The notes under the pieces: model-generated
The model's database searches: none
What the model saw: the letters and a program-made list of their open reading frames with translations, nothing else
What the model was told of the DNA's origin: nothing
In this document: positions 18,540-28,936 of the stretch, in pieces
How the letters are laid out: every line of letters starts with the position of its first letter
Position numbering within the stretch: the stretch's first letter is position 1
From: Amphimedon queenslandica
Taxonomy: Eukaryota > Porifera > Demospongiae > Haplosclerida > Niphatidae
Reading direction: 5' to 3'
NCBI RefSeq assembly: GCF_000090795.2
Contig: NW_003546292.1
Span: forward strand, 303,578-340,223
DNA length: 36,646 nucleotides
Position numbers and translations under genes: made by a program

Positions 18540-21500
18540 AAGTATTAGAATATTAACCAATAGGATAGGCATGATATATATCACATGACTGATCACATGA
18601 CCTACAAGTTCAAAATGAAGAAAAAGTGGCTTGAACAGCCATTAGAGATAGAAAGGGATCCAATTATTTGCATGAGCAGAAGCTACACATGCGCAATACT
18701 AATTCTATTGCACTTCAACTTGTAGTGTTCATAAATCAAGTGATAAAAAGTTCATTGCAAACATAAACAATTGCTTGCTCAATCACTCTTTTGCTTTCAA
18801 ATTTACTCTGTTGAGTCTACAAAGAATAAGCAATTTGAATAATAAATGTAAAAAATATTTTCATTACTGTTTAAAAGAATATTTAAGCCTATTTTCATCT
18901 CGAAAAATAATCGGCTACGAATGTCCTTTTACAGAAAAAAAAATTTCATACAGCAAAAATAATTATTACTGAAATGTGAACATACTGGTGTATGATTAGG
19001 TAAATTGTTACCTGTTTGAAGGAAAAAAAATAATTCAAAAAGAAACCTTGATTGCAAATGTTGTATAGCAAAAAACTTTCGGCAATTCTGTGGCCAAAAA
19101 TTTCTGCTGATTTTACAGATTTAAAAAAAGCAGAACTGAATCCTTAAAAATTAGGAGACATGTATGACAAGGCATGGTGATTTTGTAAAAACAAAATCTG
19201 CAAAAGTCAAATTTTATGGCAATCAGAAATGTCTAGCTACAAGATACACGTATGCCACAATCAACACTGCTCTGTTGCAGTGGTGATGCCACTTGCTTAC
19301 ATTTAATTGAGCTATATCCAATATTCTTTTCGTACATTGTAAGTTCTGTAAAACCTTCTCAATTTTTTTCATCAAATTAAAAGAAATTCCAAGTAATCAT
19401 AAGGAATAATGTATTAATAGTATCATTAACAATAAATGCCACTAATGAGTCAGTGTAACTTACAACGTATTACTTTATATTTCAAATCTACTGCACATTT
19501 AGCATAGTCCATGGATGATTTTTTTCAGCAACATACAGGTATTAAGAACTGTTTAAAAAGAAGGTTAAGCAATACAAATAAATTTCATAACATATAGCAA
19601 AAAATTGTCTTGGCCCAAAAATTTCACAAATCCATACAAAAATCCTTAATTTTTACAATTTTCTGTTTTTTGGCCGTGTTATAATGTATGAAATAGATTT
19701 TTGCTAATTCTATTTTCGAGCAAAATTCACAATAATTTTGGGACACAAAAAATTTTAGCTATACGGTACCAATTTGGAATAACATACTCAACAACTCAAC
19801 ACCCATCTCCCATATTCTTTTTAGAATCTGATTATTGATGATTTTCTCTAATTTTAAAATACTAGTAACGTATCTAAAAATGTTAATAACTCCCATTACA
19901 TTAAAACTCATTAGTTCCGGGCAATTCCGGAATTTACTGATCATTAGTATTTAGTAGCATAATAAATTACCGTATTTTGCGTTTTTCGTTGTGGAGATAC
20001 TTTTGTATTGTCTTAAAATGAAAAAAAATAATTATTGTTTCCATTTATTATCCATATTCTGTAAATTGGTCAATGCTATTGCTTGCATCTCCAGTACTAA
20101 CTGTACACTAGTAATGTCAGGAAGCAGCCAGGTCAAGAAGCTCATATCCCAAGAACTATAAATACCACTATAGCGGCCCTGCTACCTGCAGGTATAGGAC
20201 AAGCTACATTGTATATGCAAGAGAAGCTAAATTTTTGTACTTGAAATGCTTTGAAACAAAACATTTTGTACAAAAAAGGCAAATTACGGTATTTCATTTT
20301 GAGTATACATATACCTGCATCAAGTGACACTATAAAAGTTAGTTTTTGCATTGCAACATGCTTTAGAACACTGAGTCTGTAATTGAGTGTAATGTGACTT
20401 TGGAAACCTAAACAAATAATTAAAACAAAAAAATAACAATAGTACACAAAAATTTGCTACAAACATCTGTACAGTAATATAGCATCATTGAAGAGTTTGG
20501 TCCACAACAATGAACAATAACTGATAGCTTTTTCTAAAATTCAAGTTGTCATAAAAGGGTATAAACGTAATTCAAAACTTCAAACTAAAAAATGGTTTTA
20601 GAATTCAAAAGTACTGTAGAAGTGAAATACATGTATGCCACTACTTTATTTATTTAATGCATGAATAAAAAATTTGAGTGTAAAAACCATATTATACTGA
20701 ATCCAAAAGTAATTATAATTATATGCAGCTGACACTTCAAACTAGTACCTACTTGAACTGCTACTAGATCTACACATGTAAGCAAAAACCATGGGCAACT
20801 TCTTGTGCTCCAATTTGCCAGCAAGGTGAAATTCCAATTAAAAATTATATGAAAATAGATGACATAGACAATGAAGGTATTATGCGCTTATCAATATCAA
20901 GCTCCACTAAACCAGCACAGGCCATGGTGGGGCATGGTAGGGGTTTCAAATTAATTAACAGAATCACCCATTCTTGGCCATTTCCTTTAGTCAAATCCCC
21001 TACTAAACTCCTACTAAGGACCCTATTAAACTACTACTGAACTGACAACTGCTATTGAAGTTTTGCATTTTCAAAACCTACAATGGTCTTACTAGCAAAG
21101 TGTTGCGACAGGCCTTGTTGGAAAAAAATCCATACCATGGGATGGGACCACCTCACAGTAACCAAACCCCACATTAAATCCCACGTATTCCCTGTCACGG
21201 TACTAAGGCTTGAAATTAACAGGTGAGTTACTTACAGTTCTGACATCAGTGAATGTGATGGAAGGAAAGAATGACTATAACCCAGGATCTTCAAGAAGCC
21301 CATTTATTACCAGGCCTCACACACAACAATTAGAAACTACATCCTGCAGTACTAGACGAATGTAGAACATTAAGGTGCGAGCCGAAGCTAGCAAAGCAAT
21401 TATATGGCACTGGATCTATCCATCTTTGATATACTCCTGATAATTTCAAAGCATGCATCATGGTTTAGGCATAGTAAGCATGATTTACATGATGAAAATT

Positions 21501-21566
21501 TAATGCAGCTGATAAAATCACTTTATATCATTTATTTTATTCAACTTTTAGTCTTCTAGTTTCACG
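18540..21566. other. Long gene-poor AT-rich stretch
   Basis: Frames of 61-101 codons occur (for example 20142-20447 minus) without domains. Degenerate dispersed repeat with CAAAAATTT and TAGCTATACGGTA motifs runs through about 19560-19775 and resembles 6428-6525. Nothing else is supported. Confidence 0.45.
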
Positions 21567-21571
21567 TACAC

Positions 21572-21912
21572 CAGAAGCGTATTTAGGGGGGGGATGAGGG
21601 GGCTTGAGCACCACCCTCAGGGCTGGGCTCAGAAAAAATTACTGAAGTCCTGGACTCTTGCATCACTACCAAGCCTCTTAACAAAGTTATATAGCTCCCT
21701 GATCATGATTTCAGCAGTTTCCAGTGCTTTAAGGAGCAATCAGAAGTACCGGTAACATAGCAGTATGCTTGAAATGATCTGGGCCCCACCCGTAATTGAC
21801 GAAAATGCAGGAAAAGGCTGTTTTACCGCCGTAAAAGTGGGTGTGGCCAAAATCGCGGCGCGCTTCGCGTGCCCTCAGCACCCCCCTTCCCCTATTCCTA
21901 GATACGCCCCTG
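21572..21912. mobile_element. MITE M2 with 5-bp target duplication
   Basis: The left end CAGAAGCGTATTTAGGGGGGG and right end ..CCCCTATTCCTAGATACGCCCCTG are imperfect inverted repeats. Exact TACAC flanks both ends (21567-21571 and 21913-21917). The interior has no transposase. CAG(G)GGCG..CTAGG ends are common on non-autonomous DNA elements of invertebrates; I cannot assign the superfamily from this. Confidence 0.75.
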
Positions 21913-21917
21913 TACAC

Positions 21918-22204
21918 ATTTCTTGCCTATATATGTCCGTAAAGATGCTTTACTTAGCTTTAGATATAATATTATCAAATGTCAAGATGACTAAAAAGCT
22001 TGATTGATTTTCACAGTTTTAATAGCAATTGCATCAATAAAGATGAGCTTCCTATGTCATTAATTTCATTTAAAACCTTGCCTTATATTGCTGCTAGAAA
22101 GCCCATAAATTCATCAAGTGTGTTGGTTGCCATTTGTATTTTACTGTGACTGCTCCCACTTTCAATGAAAAATTGAAAATTGACTTTATATTGTATTGGT
22201 AATG
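21918..22204. other. No recognisable gene
   Basis: AT-rich sequence between two MITEs. I looked for the missing N-terminal half of the hAT gene that follows and did not find it. Confidence 0.4.
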
Positions 22205-22440
22205 GTGACCATAATTGACAAAAGGTACCTCATGGCGGATAGGAAAATTGGTTTTTACAGCCTAAAAAATCCAACTTTTTTAGCTCCATTTATCATAAAA
22301 ATACTTCAGAGGATGCAAAAAGTTATTTTTTAAATTCTAGAAACAATGGTTGTCTATCAGAGCACTCACAAGTTGATATTTTTCATTATAATAATGAATT
22401 TATAAATCCGCCATAAAGTACCTTTGTCAATTATGGTCAG
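22205..22440. mobile_element. MITE M1, copy 2
   Basis: Alignable over its whole length with 14066-14302: the same GTGACCATAATTGACAAAAG left end, the same internal GGATGCAAAAAGTTA and GAGCACTCACA.GTTGATATTTT. The right end is slightly eroded (..TTATGGTCAG) and no target duplication remains, so it looks older or was altered after insertion. Confidence 0.85.
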
Positions 22441-22546
22441 CAAAAAAACTTTTCTACTGTATTAGATCTATGCATAAATAGGGGTAATGTATGAGGACAG
22501 ACAGAGGGACAGGGCGTGACTGAGAATATAGGAAATTGCCTGTGAA

Positions 22547-23634
22547 ATGATAGGTACTCTATCAGTTCAGTACAGCATATTACCTGAACTTTTAGTGGCT
22601 GCTTTGCGAGACTGCGCCTTATCCAATAATGTGGCTATGCGTACAATAAAGATAGTAAATCCATTACTCCTGGATATAGGCTGTTTTGCCAATACTATTG
22701 ACCGAGTTGGTGAAAAGTTTTATACCCCAAATCTCAATGAGTTTGCAACATTTTGGGTCAATCTTTTCAGTCATAGTCATAAAGCTAGACTCTTATGGAA
22801 GGATTGAACTGTTCAACGTTATCGTGGCTATTATCCAACTAGATCGTGGAGCAAGTGGGAAGTGCAGAATCAACTTTTAGAAGTGTTTGGAGACCTTGAA
22901 TTGTTTTTCACTTTGGAAGTTTTCTGCATTCTTTACTAATCCTGTAAAGAAGGGTTTGTTGCAAATAGAACTAAGTGCAGTCATTGATGTTGGAATGCCT
23001 TTTGTCCAGACCACATACAAGCTTGAAAGCGACAATCCTATCATAGCTTTAGAGTGCTATGAACTAATTTCTTCTCTCACATCTACTGTGGATATGGCTC
23101 ATTACCCTCATGTTCAAGCTGTTACTAGACAGATGTCAGCCTCAGGAACAAACCAAGATGCAAAGGATGTGATAGTAAATTATGCACAAGCTGCATTAAG
23201 TCAGCTATAGATTACTACAGTGTTAATCTAAAAGCACCTTTAATGAGTGTTCCTCTCAATGCTTTAAAGGCAACAAGGCTTTTTCACCAACAAAGGTGAG
23301 AATGATTAAGCTTGACATTGTTATGATTGAAACGTTATCTTTATTTCCCTTTGTGAATGACACTACTCTATCAGCCTTAAAAAGTGAATTTTCAAGTTAT
23401 GTAGCTGCTAGTGAAGATGTCAGCTCAGACCTTACTCAATTAGAGTTTCAGAAAGCACATGCAGATAAGCTCCCATCATGGGGTGAGACAGCAAAGAAAG
23501 TACTTCTACTACAACCTTCATCTGCAGCAGTTGAAAGAGCATTCTCTGTATATAAATTTACTTTTAGTGAACAACAATTAAGCTCTTTGGAGGACTATAT
23601 TGAGGCATCAATGATGCCACAGTACAATAAATAG
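22547..23634 (+). pseudogene. hAT-family transposase, 3' half, broken
   Basis: Successive frames read MRTIKIVNPLLLDIGCFANT, LFSHSHKARLLWKD, stop, YYPTRSWSKWEVQNQLLEVFGDLE, then GLLQIELSAVIDVGMPFVQ, TYKLESDNPIIALECYELI, LNALKATRLFHQQ. The C-terminal hAT dimerisation block VLLLQPSSAAVERAFSVYKF and SLEDYIEASMMPQYNK follows. At least one TGA (after LLWKD, about 22805) and three frameshifts (near 22900, 23205, 23290) break it. The N-terminal BED finger and start are missing. The order matches a hAT-like family I recall from cnidarians and sponges. The final stop is at 23632-23634. Confidence 0.85.
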
Positions 23635-23779
23635 TTGTTTGAATAATGTTTTGTTTTTGATTTCAAATTTAAAAATTGACAAAAAAGAATAATAGGATAA
23701 AACTGAAAGAATAATGGGAGGATATTTTGAGAATTTACAGAAGGAATAATGGGAAAATTTTTGAACATAATAGGCTGAG

Positions 23780-24060
23780 GCTAAAAGAGACTAGAGGAGC
23801 AATCGTCAGAGTTAAGATGGGACAAGGAGCATCTTCATTTTTGTGATGTCCCATAAAGAAATTGTATCCTCTTGAAATTTGCAGTCAAGAATCGTTCCCT
23901 GGAGAGCAATCCAAGTCACAAAGCATTGCAACTAATGAAGGAGGAATAGCTGCTGAATGTTGAAACAGTTCATGTCGTTCTCCACGACAAGCGACAACTG
24001 AGTCAAGGGACAGGATTTTTGCAAGATTATTGCACTAGAGTATAACTTGTTGGAAACTCA
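23780..24060 (+). pseudogene. Degenerate coding-like stretch, unidentified
   Basis: One plus frame reads SSELRWDKEHLHFCDVP, stop, ILLKFAVKNRSLESNPSHKALQ, stop, LLNVETVHVVLHDKRQLS. Long, varied residue runs broken by isolated stops suggest a decayed gene rather than chance, but I recognise no family. It lies downstream of the hAT remnant and need not belong to it. Confidence 0.25.
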
Positions 24061-24595
24061 ATATGTGCACTGTTATTATTATACTTTATGCATGGCTTAG
24101 TTATTTATATTATTATAAGAGTGAAGTAATTATATGAATTATTAATTTGTATTGGATAGTGACTCACTAAGGTAGGAGTGTGTTAGATATAGTGATGCAT
24201 TGATGTCTTAGGATTATTATTATTATTGATTATTAATTGGTATTGATTCAATTGATTTTTGTACACTGCACATGCTCATGATTAGAGCAGAGTAGTTTTT
24301 GAATTTTGAGATGAGACAATTGATCTGATTGATTTAAGAGAACTTTGGAGATTGCCAATCGGTAAACGTTTAACCAGAAGCTGTTTCCTGAATACACACA
24401 GAAGTTCTTTCAATTACTGTCATAGTGGGTAACATGAAGTGGATAGTGTTGTTAAAACCTGTTCCCAAAAATTTCTACCTCTTTTTCATTAATCATTATT
24501 ATTATCATTAATTATAATAGTTAATTGACAGTTCACTATATTTTTACTAGAGGTGCGGCAAAATAATGAGAAATGATTAAATAATAGCATGAGAT
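24061..24595. other. AT-rich stretch without a gene
   Basis: Short ATT/TTA runs around 24070-24245 and 24480-24530; nothing else visible before the N run. Confidence 0.45.
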
Positions 24596-24605
24596 NNNNN
24601 NNNNN
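24596..24605. other. Assembly gap (10 N)
   Basis: Ten N, a placeholder-size gap. Whatever followed the candidate exon at 24631-24709 on the minus strand may be lost here. Confidence 0.97.
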
Positions 24606-24630
24606 TTTTACCAATTATATCTTTTAATAC

Positions 24631-24931
24631 GTTGCTGCAGGTAAAGATGGTGATAATAATTCAATATCACCAGCTGGTAAAAGAGAAGTAGCTGGTTCAG
24701 TACCTGGTCCTGCACAGTTGTAGTATTTATGACATCATGGCATCATTTGCAATAATACTATTTTAAAATAATGTATCACTTATCAGTTCTAAATAATGTA
24801 ACCATTCATCAAAATCATCCTGAAATCCTAGATCATCTTTGGAGTCTGAAAAAAGAATTTCATTCAAGTCATCACATATGACTAGATCTAGTGCCTCTTC
24901 GGCATTGTATAATCTAGCCTTCTTGTCAGCT
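24631..24931 (-). CDS. Possible two-exon acidic protein fragment, unidentified
   Basis: Minus-strand block 24931-24780, after a TTTTTTGACTCTTAAG acceptor, reads ADKKARLYNAEEALDLVICD, NEILFSDSKDDLGFQDDFDEW. A GTGATA donor and a CAACTGTGCAG acceptor join it in phase to PGTEPATSLLPAGDIELL (24709 to about 24631). Acidic, Ser-rich N-termini beginning with a EEAL-type helix occur in some transposase-derived proteins, but I cannot name a family. The plus strand is also open over 24640-24723, so the strand is not certain. Confidence 0.3.
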
Positions 24932-25179
24932 CTTAAGAGTCAAAAAACACAGACTAACAATTGACAGCTCTTTTGACAGCAGCAAAGATAAGCGCTTGTT
25001 GCTATGTATTTGTTCTACACATGTTTATGTATTTTTGTCACTGAAGAATTATTGATCTTTTATGTAAAAGTATTTTAGTAATTGAAGTGTTAAATGGCTC
25101 ATCAGTTTTGAAGTATTAGCATTCGTCACACCCATTTTCCCTTTAATGTGCGGCATATAGAAGTAGCCTTGTCCTTTGG
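24932..25179. other. No recognisable gene
   Basis: AT-rich spacer before the TA-flanked MITE; no structure seen. Confidence 0.4.
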
Positions 25180-25181
25180 TA

Positions 25182-25683
25182 TACTATATCCCAGTTGAGT
25201 TTGGGACAAGAAAAACAGGAATAACTTTTTATTGGAAAGTGAGATAAGAATGAAACTTTCACAGGTTCTTAGTCGCCCAAGTCCATCAAAATCTGTGAAA
25301 CCTTGGGTCTCTCAGCGCTTGGGAACCCTAAGAACCGGGTTCTCCCTATAAACCCAATGGCATACCAAAGCTAACCGCAATGACGTTTCGTGATGTCATA
25401 GTTTACATAAGCACATGTAGTCGAGCACCCAAACTGATAATTCTTCTTTTACAAAGCTAATAAAGCAAGATTTTCTGATAATAGTGGCCTTTATGAAAAC
25501 TAGTTGACTCCAGCAGCTATTATACTGCTTATCAGCAGCAGCAAGACTGTTTTAAGAGTAAAACAACACAGCTGCCATTCCTCTATGAATATAATTATAA
25601 TACGTCATTTTGTGACGTGATACATTTTTCAAATTCCACGCAGCTGCTTCTACTTCCGTCCCAAACTGAACTGGGATATAGTA
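25182..25683. mobile_element. MITE M3, TA target duplication (Tc1/mariner-like)
   Basis: TACTATATCCCAGTTGAGTTTGGGAC at the left is the near reverse complement of the right end GTCCCAAACTGAACTGGGATATAGTA, with one mismatch. TA flanks both ends (25180-25181, 25684-25685). The 502-bp interior has no transposase frame. TA duplication with short inverted ends suggests mobilisation by a Tc1/mariner-type transposase. Confidence 0.82.
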
Positions 25684-25908
25684 TAGTTCATTGGGCCTTT
25701 TCACAAAGCCAAAATAATTCCAAACAGCACATGTCGCATTCTTTGGTATTATTTAATGGCCATTTCTCTTCAAAGTCAAGATTTGTGACATTTGACAAGT
25801 GCCAAACACCGTATACGTATTACGTAAATGGTGAATACACAGCATTTATCTTGCATATTCAATAATTATATAGTTGTAATTTGTTGTTTCTTCGCATTAT
25901 TTATAATT

Positions 25909-26754
25909 TTATTGTTCAATCATAAAAATAATATTGAAAACTATAGATTTGCAAATGGGACACTGAAAAAATTTTATGAAAGTTGGAACCCCCTTTTCAA
26001 ATTTCTCTATAAAGTTAACTACTTGTAATGGCTCCACTGAAGCTGTGGCAGTAGACACTAGATCATCACTATAACCCTCGTTCATCAAATCAATAGCCAT
26101 CCTAGTGAACTTCTTTCCAGTTAACTTCACACATTGGGATTTAGATGTTTTGTGTCAATTTCAAACATCCATGCAGCTTGTAGCTGCAATGTCTAGAAGT
26201 GCATAGCACTTGCTGTCTAGTAATATGACTTCATAGCCCTTGTGTTGGAAAGGATTTGACACACAGATGCAAGTATGCTTGAACTACTGTCAATCAGTAT
26301 TTGCGTATGAGTCACAACTTTATAACTAGGCACTGATTTAGCTTTAGAGTCCATTACATAGCCAGACAATAAGCTAACGAAATTTATAGTTTTATGATAG
26401 CCACCATTGCCTGGCACTTTTTGACGGACAGCAGCCAGATATTTAGGGGTATAGGGAAACTTAACTTTCTCGCCAATGGCTTGGCTGAGCATATTAAGGA
26501 TATGCATTGTAGAGAGTACAGTGATGAGAAACAGGCAAGCAAACCACACTGGCTAGGTCCTGGACAGGCTTACCCATTTCTTCGTATGTGGCAGCAATAT
26601 TTAGCTGTGAGAACCTTTCAGAAAAACCTGGAAATATCAAATACTCGTCATTCTTTTTCATAATATGGATAGTTCTTGCTTGTAGGTTAGAAATAGCAGC
26701 ACTTGAATAGTTACGTAACCTTAACATGAGTACTGATCTGAGTAGAAAGAGCAT
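25909..26754 (-). pseudogene. Coding-like sequence, family not identified
   Basis: Three consecutive minus frames chain together. The first has IHIMKKNDEYLIFPGFSERF and ATYEEMGKPVQDLA. The second has EKVKFPYTPKYLAAVRQK, GYHKTINFVSLLSGYVMD and ILIDSSSSILASVCQILSN, continuing as GYEVILLDSKCYALLDIAAT. The third has LTGKKFTRMAIDLMNEGYSD and VEPLQVVNFIEKF. The composition is protein-like throughout, with frameshifts near 26500, 26240 and 26140. I know no family that fits; a decayed element gene is the likeliest reading, given the surroundings. Confidence 0.4.
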
Positions 26755-27060
26755 ATTACTGAAATAAAGCTCACCTTCTTCCCTTGCCGACTGAGCTCCA
26801 GAGACTCTGGAGAATTCGTAGCCCAGACTTTATGAGTATAGAAGTTTAGCAGTAGATCAGACTTAGGGAGAGTATTTCCATATACAATGAGATGGCACCT
26901 ACAAGTTGCAATGTGGTGATAATTAAGAGGGTGAGGTAACAGTACTCTGCTAATAATGAAAAATTATTATTACAAAAATCACGATTAATTGAGTTATCCA
27001 ATAACGAAACATAAAGAAAGGGAAGGAGAGTAAGGAGAAAAAGCAAAAAACAATAGAATA
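26755..27060. other. No recognisable gene
   Basis: Frame 26846-27046 (minus) is hydrophobic and AT-driven; no domain seen. Confidence 0.4.
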
Positions 27061-27074
27061 TAATTTATGAAACT

Positions 27075-27226
27075 CTAAGCAAACTGCCTGACCTGTAAAT
27101 AATGTGTTAAAAACAGCAGCTGTCAACACTACTGAATGAGAATCATGAAACGATGGTGTAGAATATTAAAAAAGAATAGCATCTTCAAGCAAACTGCATG
27201 ATCCATATAAAACATATTGAAAAAGT
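27075..27226. repeat. Two diverged copies of an about 40-bp segment, spacing 111 bp
   Basis: AGCAAACTGC.TGA.C..TA.A at 27079 and 27187 are related. On the minus strand they translate to FNTLFTGQAVCLEFHKL and FNMFYMDHAVCLKM, so the tail of the integrase-like gene seems partly duplicated. Confidence 0.4.
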
Positions 27227-28764
27227 GAAAACAGGACATTGCAATATCTCTTTCACAATAAACTTGCAAGTTAGGAAAATCATCTAATGGATCCTGTGCA
27301 TCAATCAAAATTCTAGAAAGACTATGACTTAAAGATTCATATTGATACACCGGAAATTATATTGTTGGACTATGCGATGGTGATATCTGACCAAGTCAAC
27401 ACGAGTATTTAGCTAAGTAATTTGGAATACCAACTCTGCTTCCAGGAATTTGTGCATTCTGCTTCCAACCATGCTACTTCCTGTCAGTGGGTGTGGCTAA
27501 ACATGACATCACAAGAAGCATACATGCTTGCAAATACATTCTTTTATCAGGAAATTGATCCTTTGTTTTTCTGCCTAATAATGCAATAGCACTAATATAG
27601 AGACTGGGATCATTCCATTCCTTATTCTCGGTATATAAATGCAAGAATAAAACTCAAAATTCCACTTATAGGTGAATCCTTATGTGAGTTTTTTTCTCGC
27701 ATTACCATACTGAGAAGGTAATGATCCTTTATTGTTCTTCCTAATAATGCAATAGTACTTATGTAAAGAATGGGATCATTGCCTTTCCTTATTCTCAGTA
27801 TGGCAAGGCAAGAAGACTCAAAATAGCAAACATAAGCATTCACCTATACGTGGAATTTGGACCTTTTTCTTGCATTGCTAAGCTAAATAAAGGAATGGTA
27901 ATGATCTCTTTATTTACATTAGTGCTATTGCATTATTAGGCAGAAAATAAAGGATCAATTTTACCTTTAAAGCAATATATTTACAAGCATCTATGTCTCT
28001 TACAAAGTCACATTTAGCTCACCCACTGACAGGAAGTAGGATTGTAGGAAGCAAAATTAATCCTGGCATTGATCTCTGGCAAGATTCTTTCTGCCCAGCA
28101 ATTTAGTATTGATGTAGATTGAATAACTGCTTGTGGTGCCGACCACTACAAAAGTTTGCTACAGGGTACTGTAGTTAAATAAAACCCTGTTTCCTGGCCC
28201 GTTCTTAACTATTCCCAAGCACCATATTTGAGCATAATGGGACGAAACAAAAGGTCATGTATCATTATTTGGTTCTTTTGAGTGGTAACAAATCCAGCAA
28301 ACTTACAGCAGTACCCATCATTTGGAAAAACATGTACGACACTGTACATACTAGTTTCTTGTTTTGCTCAAAATGGAGCTTTTGTCCAAAGAAGGAAGCT
28401 CTGTATGGTATAGGGTTCAGAAGTCTCATTGAAGTCAAACCCTCTGGCAGTGAGCAACGGGCAACAAACGTCGAACAGCACTTCTCTGGCTGGCCAAAGT
28501 ACCCTCAGACCTCAGCAACCCCTGTAAGGTGCGACAACCATTTGAGTGCCCCACTGCAACAACACAGGCATTAATAACATCCAGGACGTCAGCATCACTA
28601 AGGTTATTTCGATACCTAATGCCTCTAAATGCACAAAAACGCCTGACACTTCTCACAGAAATACGAGCTTGAAACGGCAAAACGGCTTTCAAAAAGTTGC
28701 AAACATCTCAATGTCTGACACCAGCCTCCACTAGCATCTTTATCTCCCTCTCACATTGCTCCAT
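27129..28764 (-). pseudogene. Integrase-core (rve-like) transposase gene, broken and split
   Basis: From ATG at 28764 the frame reads MEQCEREIKMLVEAGVRH, stop, FLKAVLPFQARISVRSVRRF, AFRGIRYRNNLSDADVLDVI, HSNGCRTLQGLLRSEG. Shifted frames continue: LNPIPYRASFFGQKLHFEQN, DGYCCKFAGFVTTQKNQI, LLFRPIMLKYGAWE, QSTSILNCWAERILPEINAR. This is the helix-turn-helix plus DDE integrase-core pattern of an uncharacterised transposase-like family in fish and invertebrates. The gene is then interrupted by a foldback (27461-28050) and resumes with QIPGSRVGIPNYLAKYSC and YESLSHSLSRILIDAQDPLDDFPNLQVYCERDI. About 40 residues expected at the junction are missing. At least five stops or frameshifts make it inactive. 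Confidence 0.78.
27461..28050. mobile_element. Foldback element F2 with nested inverted repeats
   Basis: The outer arms GCTTCC.AC.AT.CTACTTCCTGTCAGTGGGTG match in inverted form at 27461 and 28050. Next inward, GATCCTTT.TTTTCTGCCTAATAATGCAATAGCACTAAT and its complement form a second pair. Inside these, TCCAC.TATAGGTGAAT.CTTATG (27660 and 27860) forms a third. The unit CCTAATAATGCAATAG..GGGATCATT also appears as direct copies (27570, 27745). The element carries no transposase and sits inside the integrase-like gene. I see no unambiguous target duplication. Confidence 0.8.
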
Positions 28765-28936
28765 CTTTACTTTAATTATTATAATTAATTGTGTTCCTAT
28801 GCAAGCTCCGCCCTTCAACCAAACCCTCTAGAACTTTTGAATTTTCGATAGTCTGAATGCTGATATTGTCTGTGCTGCTTATGCAGAACAGGCAATATCG
28901 AAGTTAGCTTGTACGTTAGTGAGTAAGTTTACAATG

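Noticed and set aside
21729..22007. Open frames of 62 and 80 codons over the MITE right end
   Set aside because: They follow the GC-rich inverted terminus and show no domain.
24640..24723. Plus-strand terminal exon reading GKDGDNNSISPAGKREVAGS
   Set aside because: The minus strand offers two phase-matched blocks over the same bases, so I preferred that reading; the plus frame has no partner exon.
27540..27975. Spaced repeats resembling a CRISPR-like array
   Set aside because: The units are inverted and nested, not regularly spaced direct repeats, and the context is eukaryotic.
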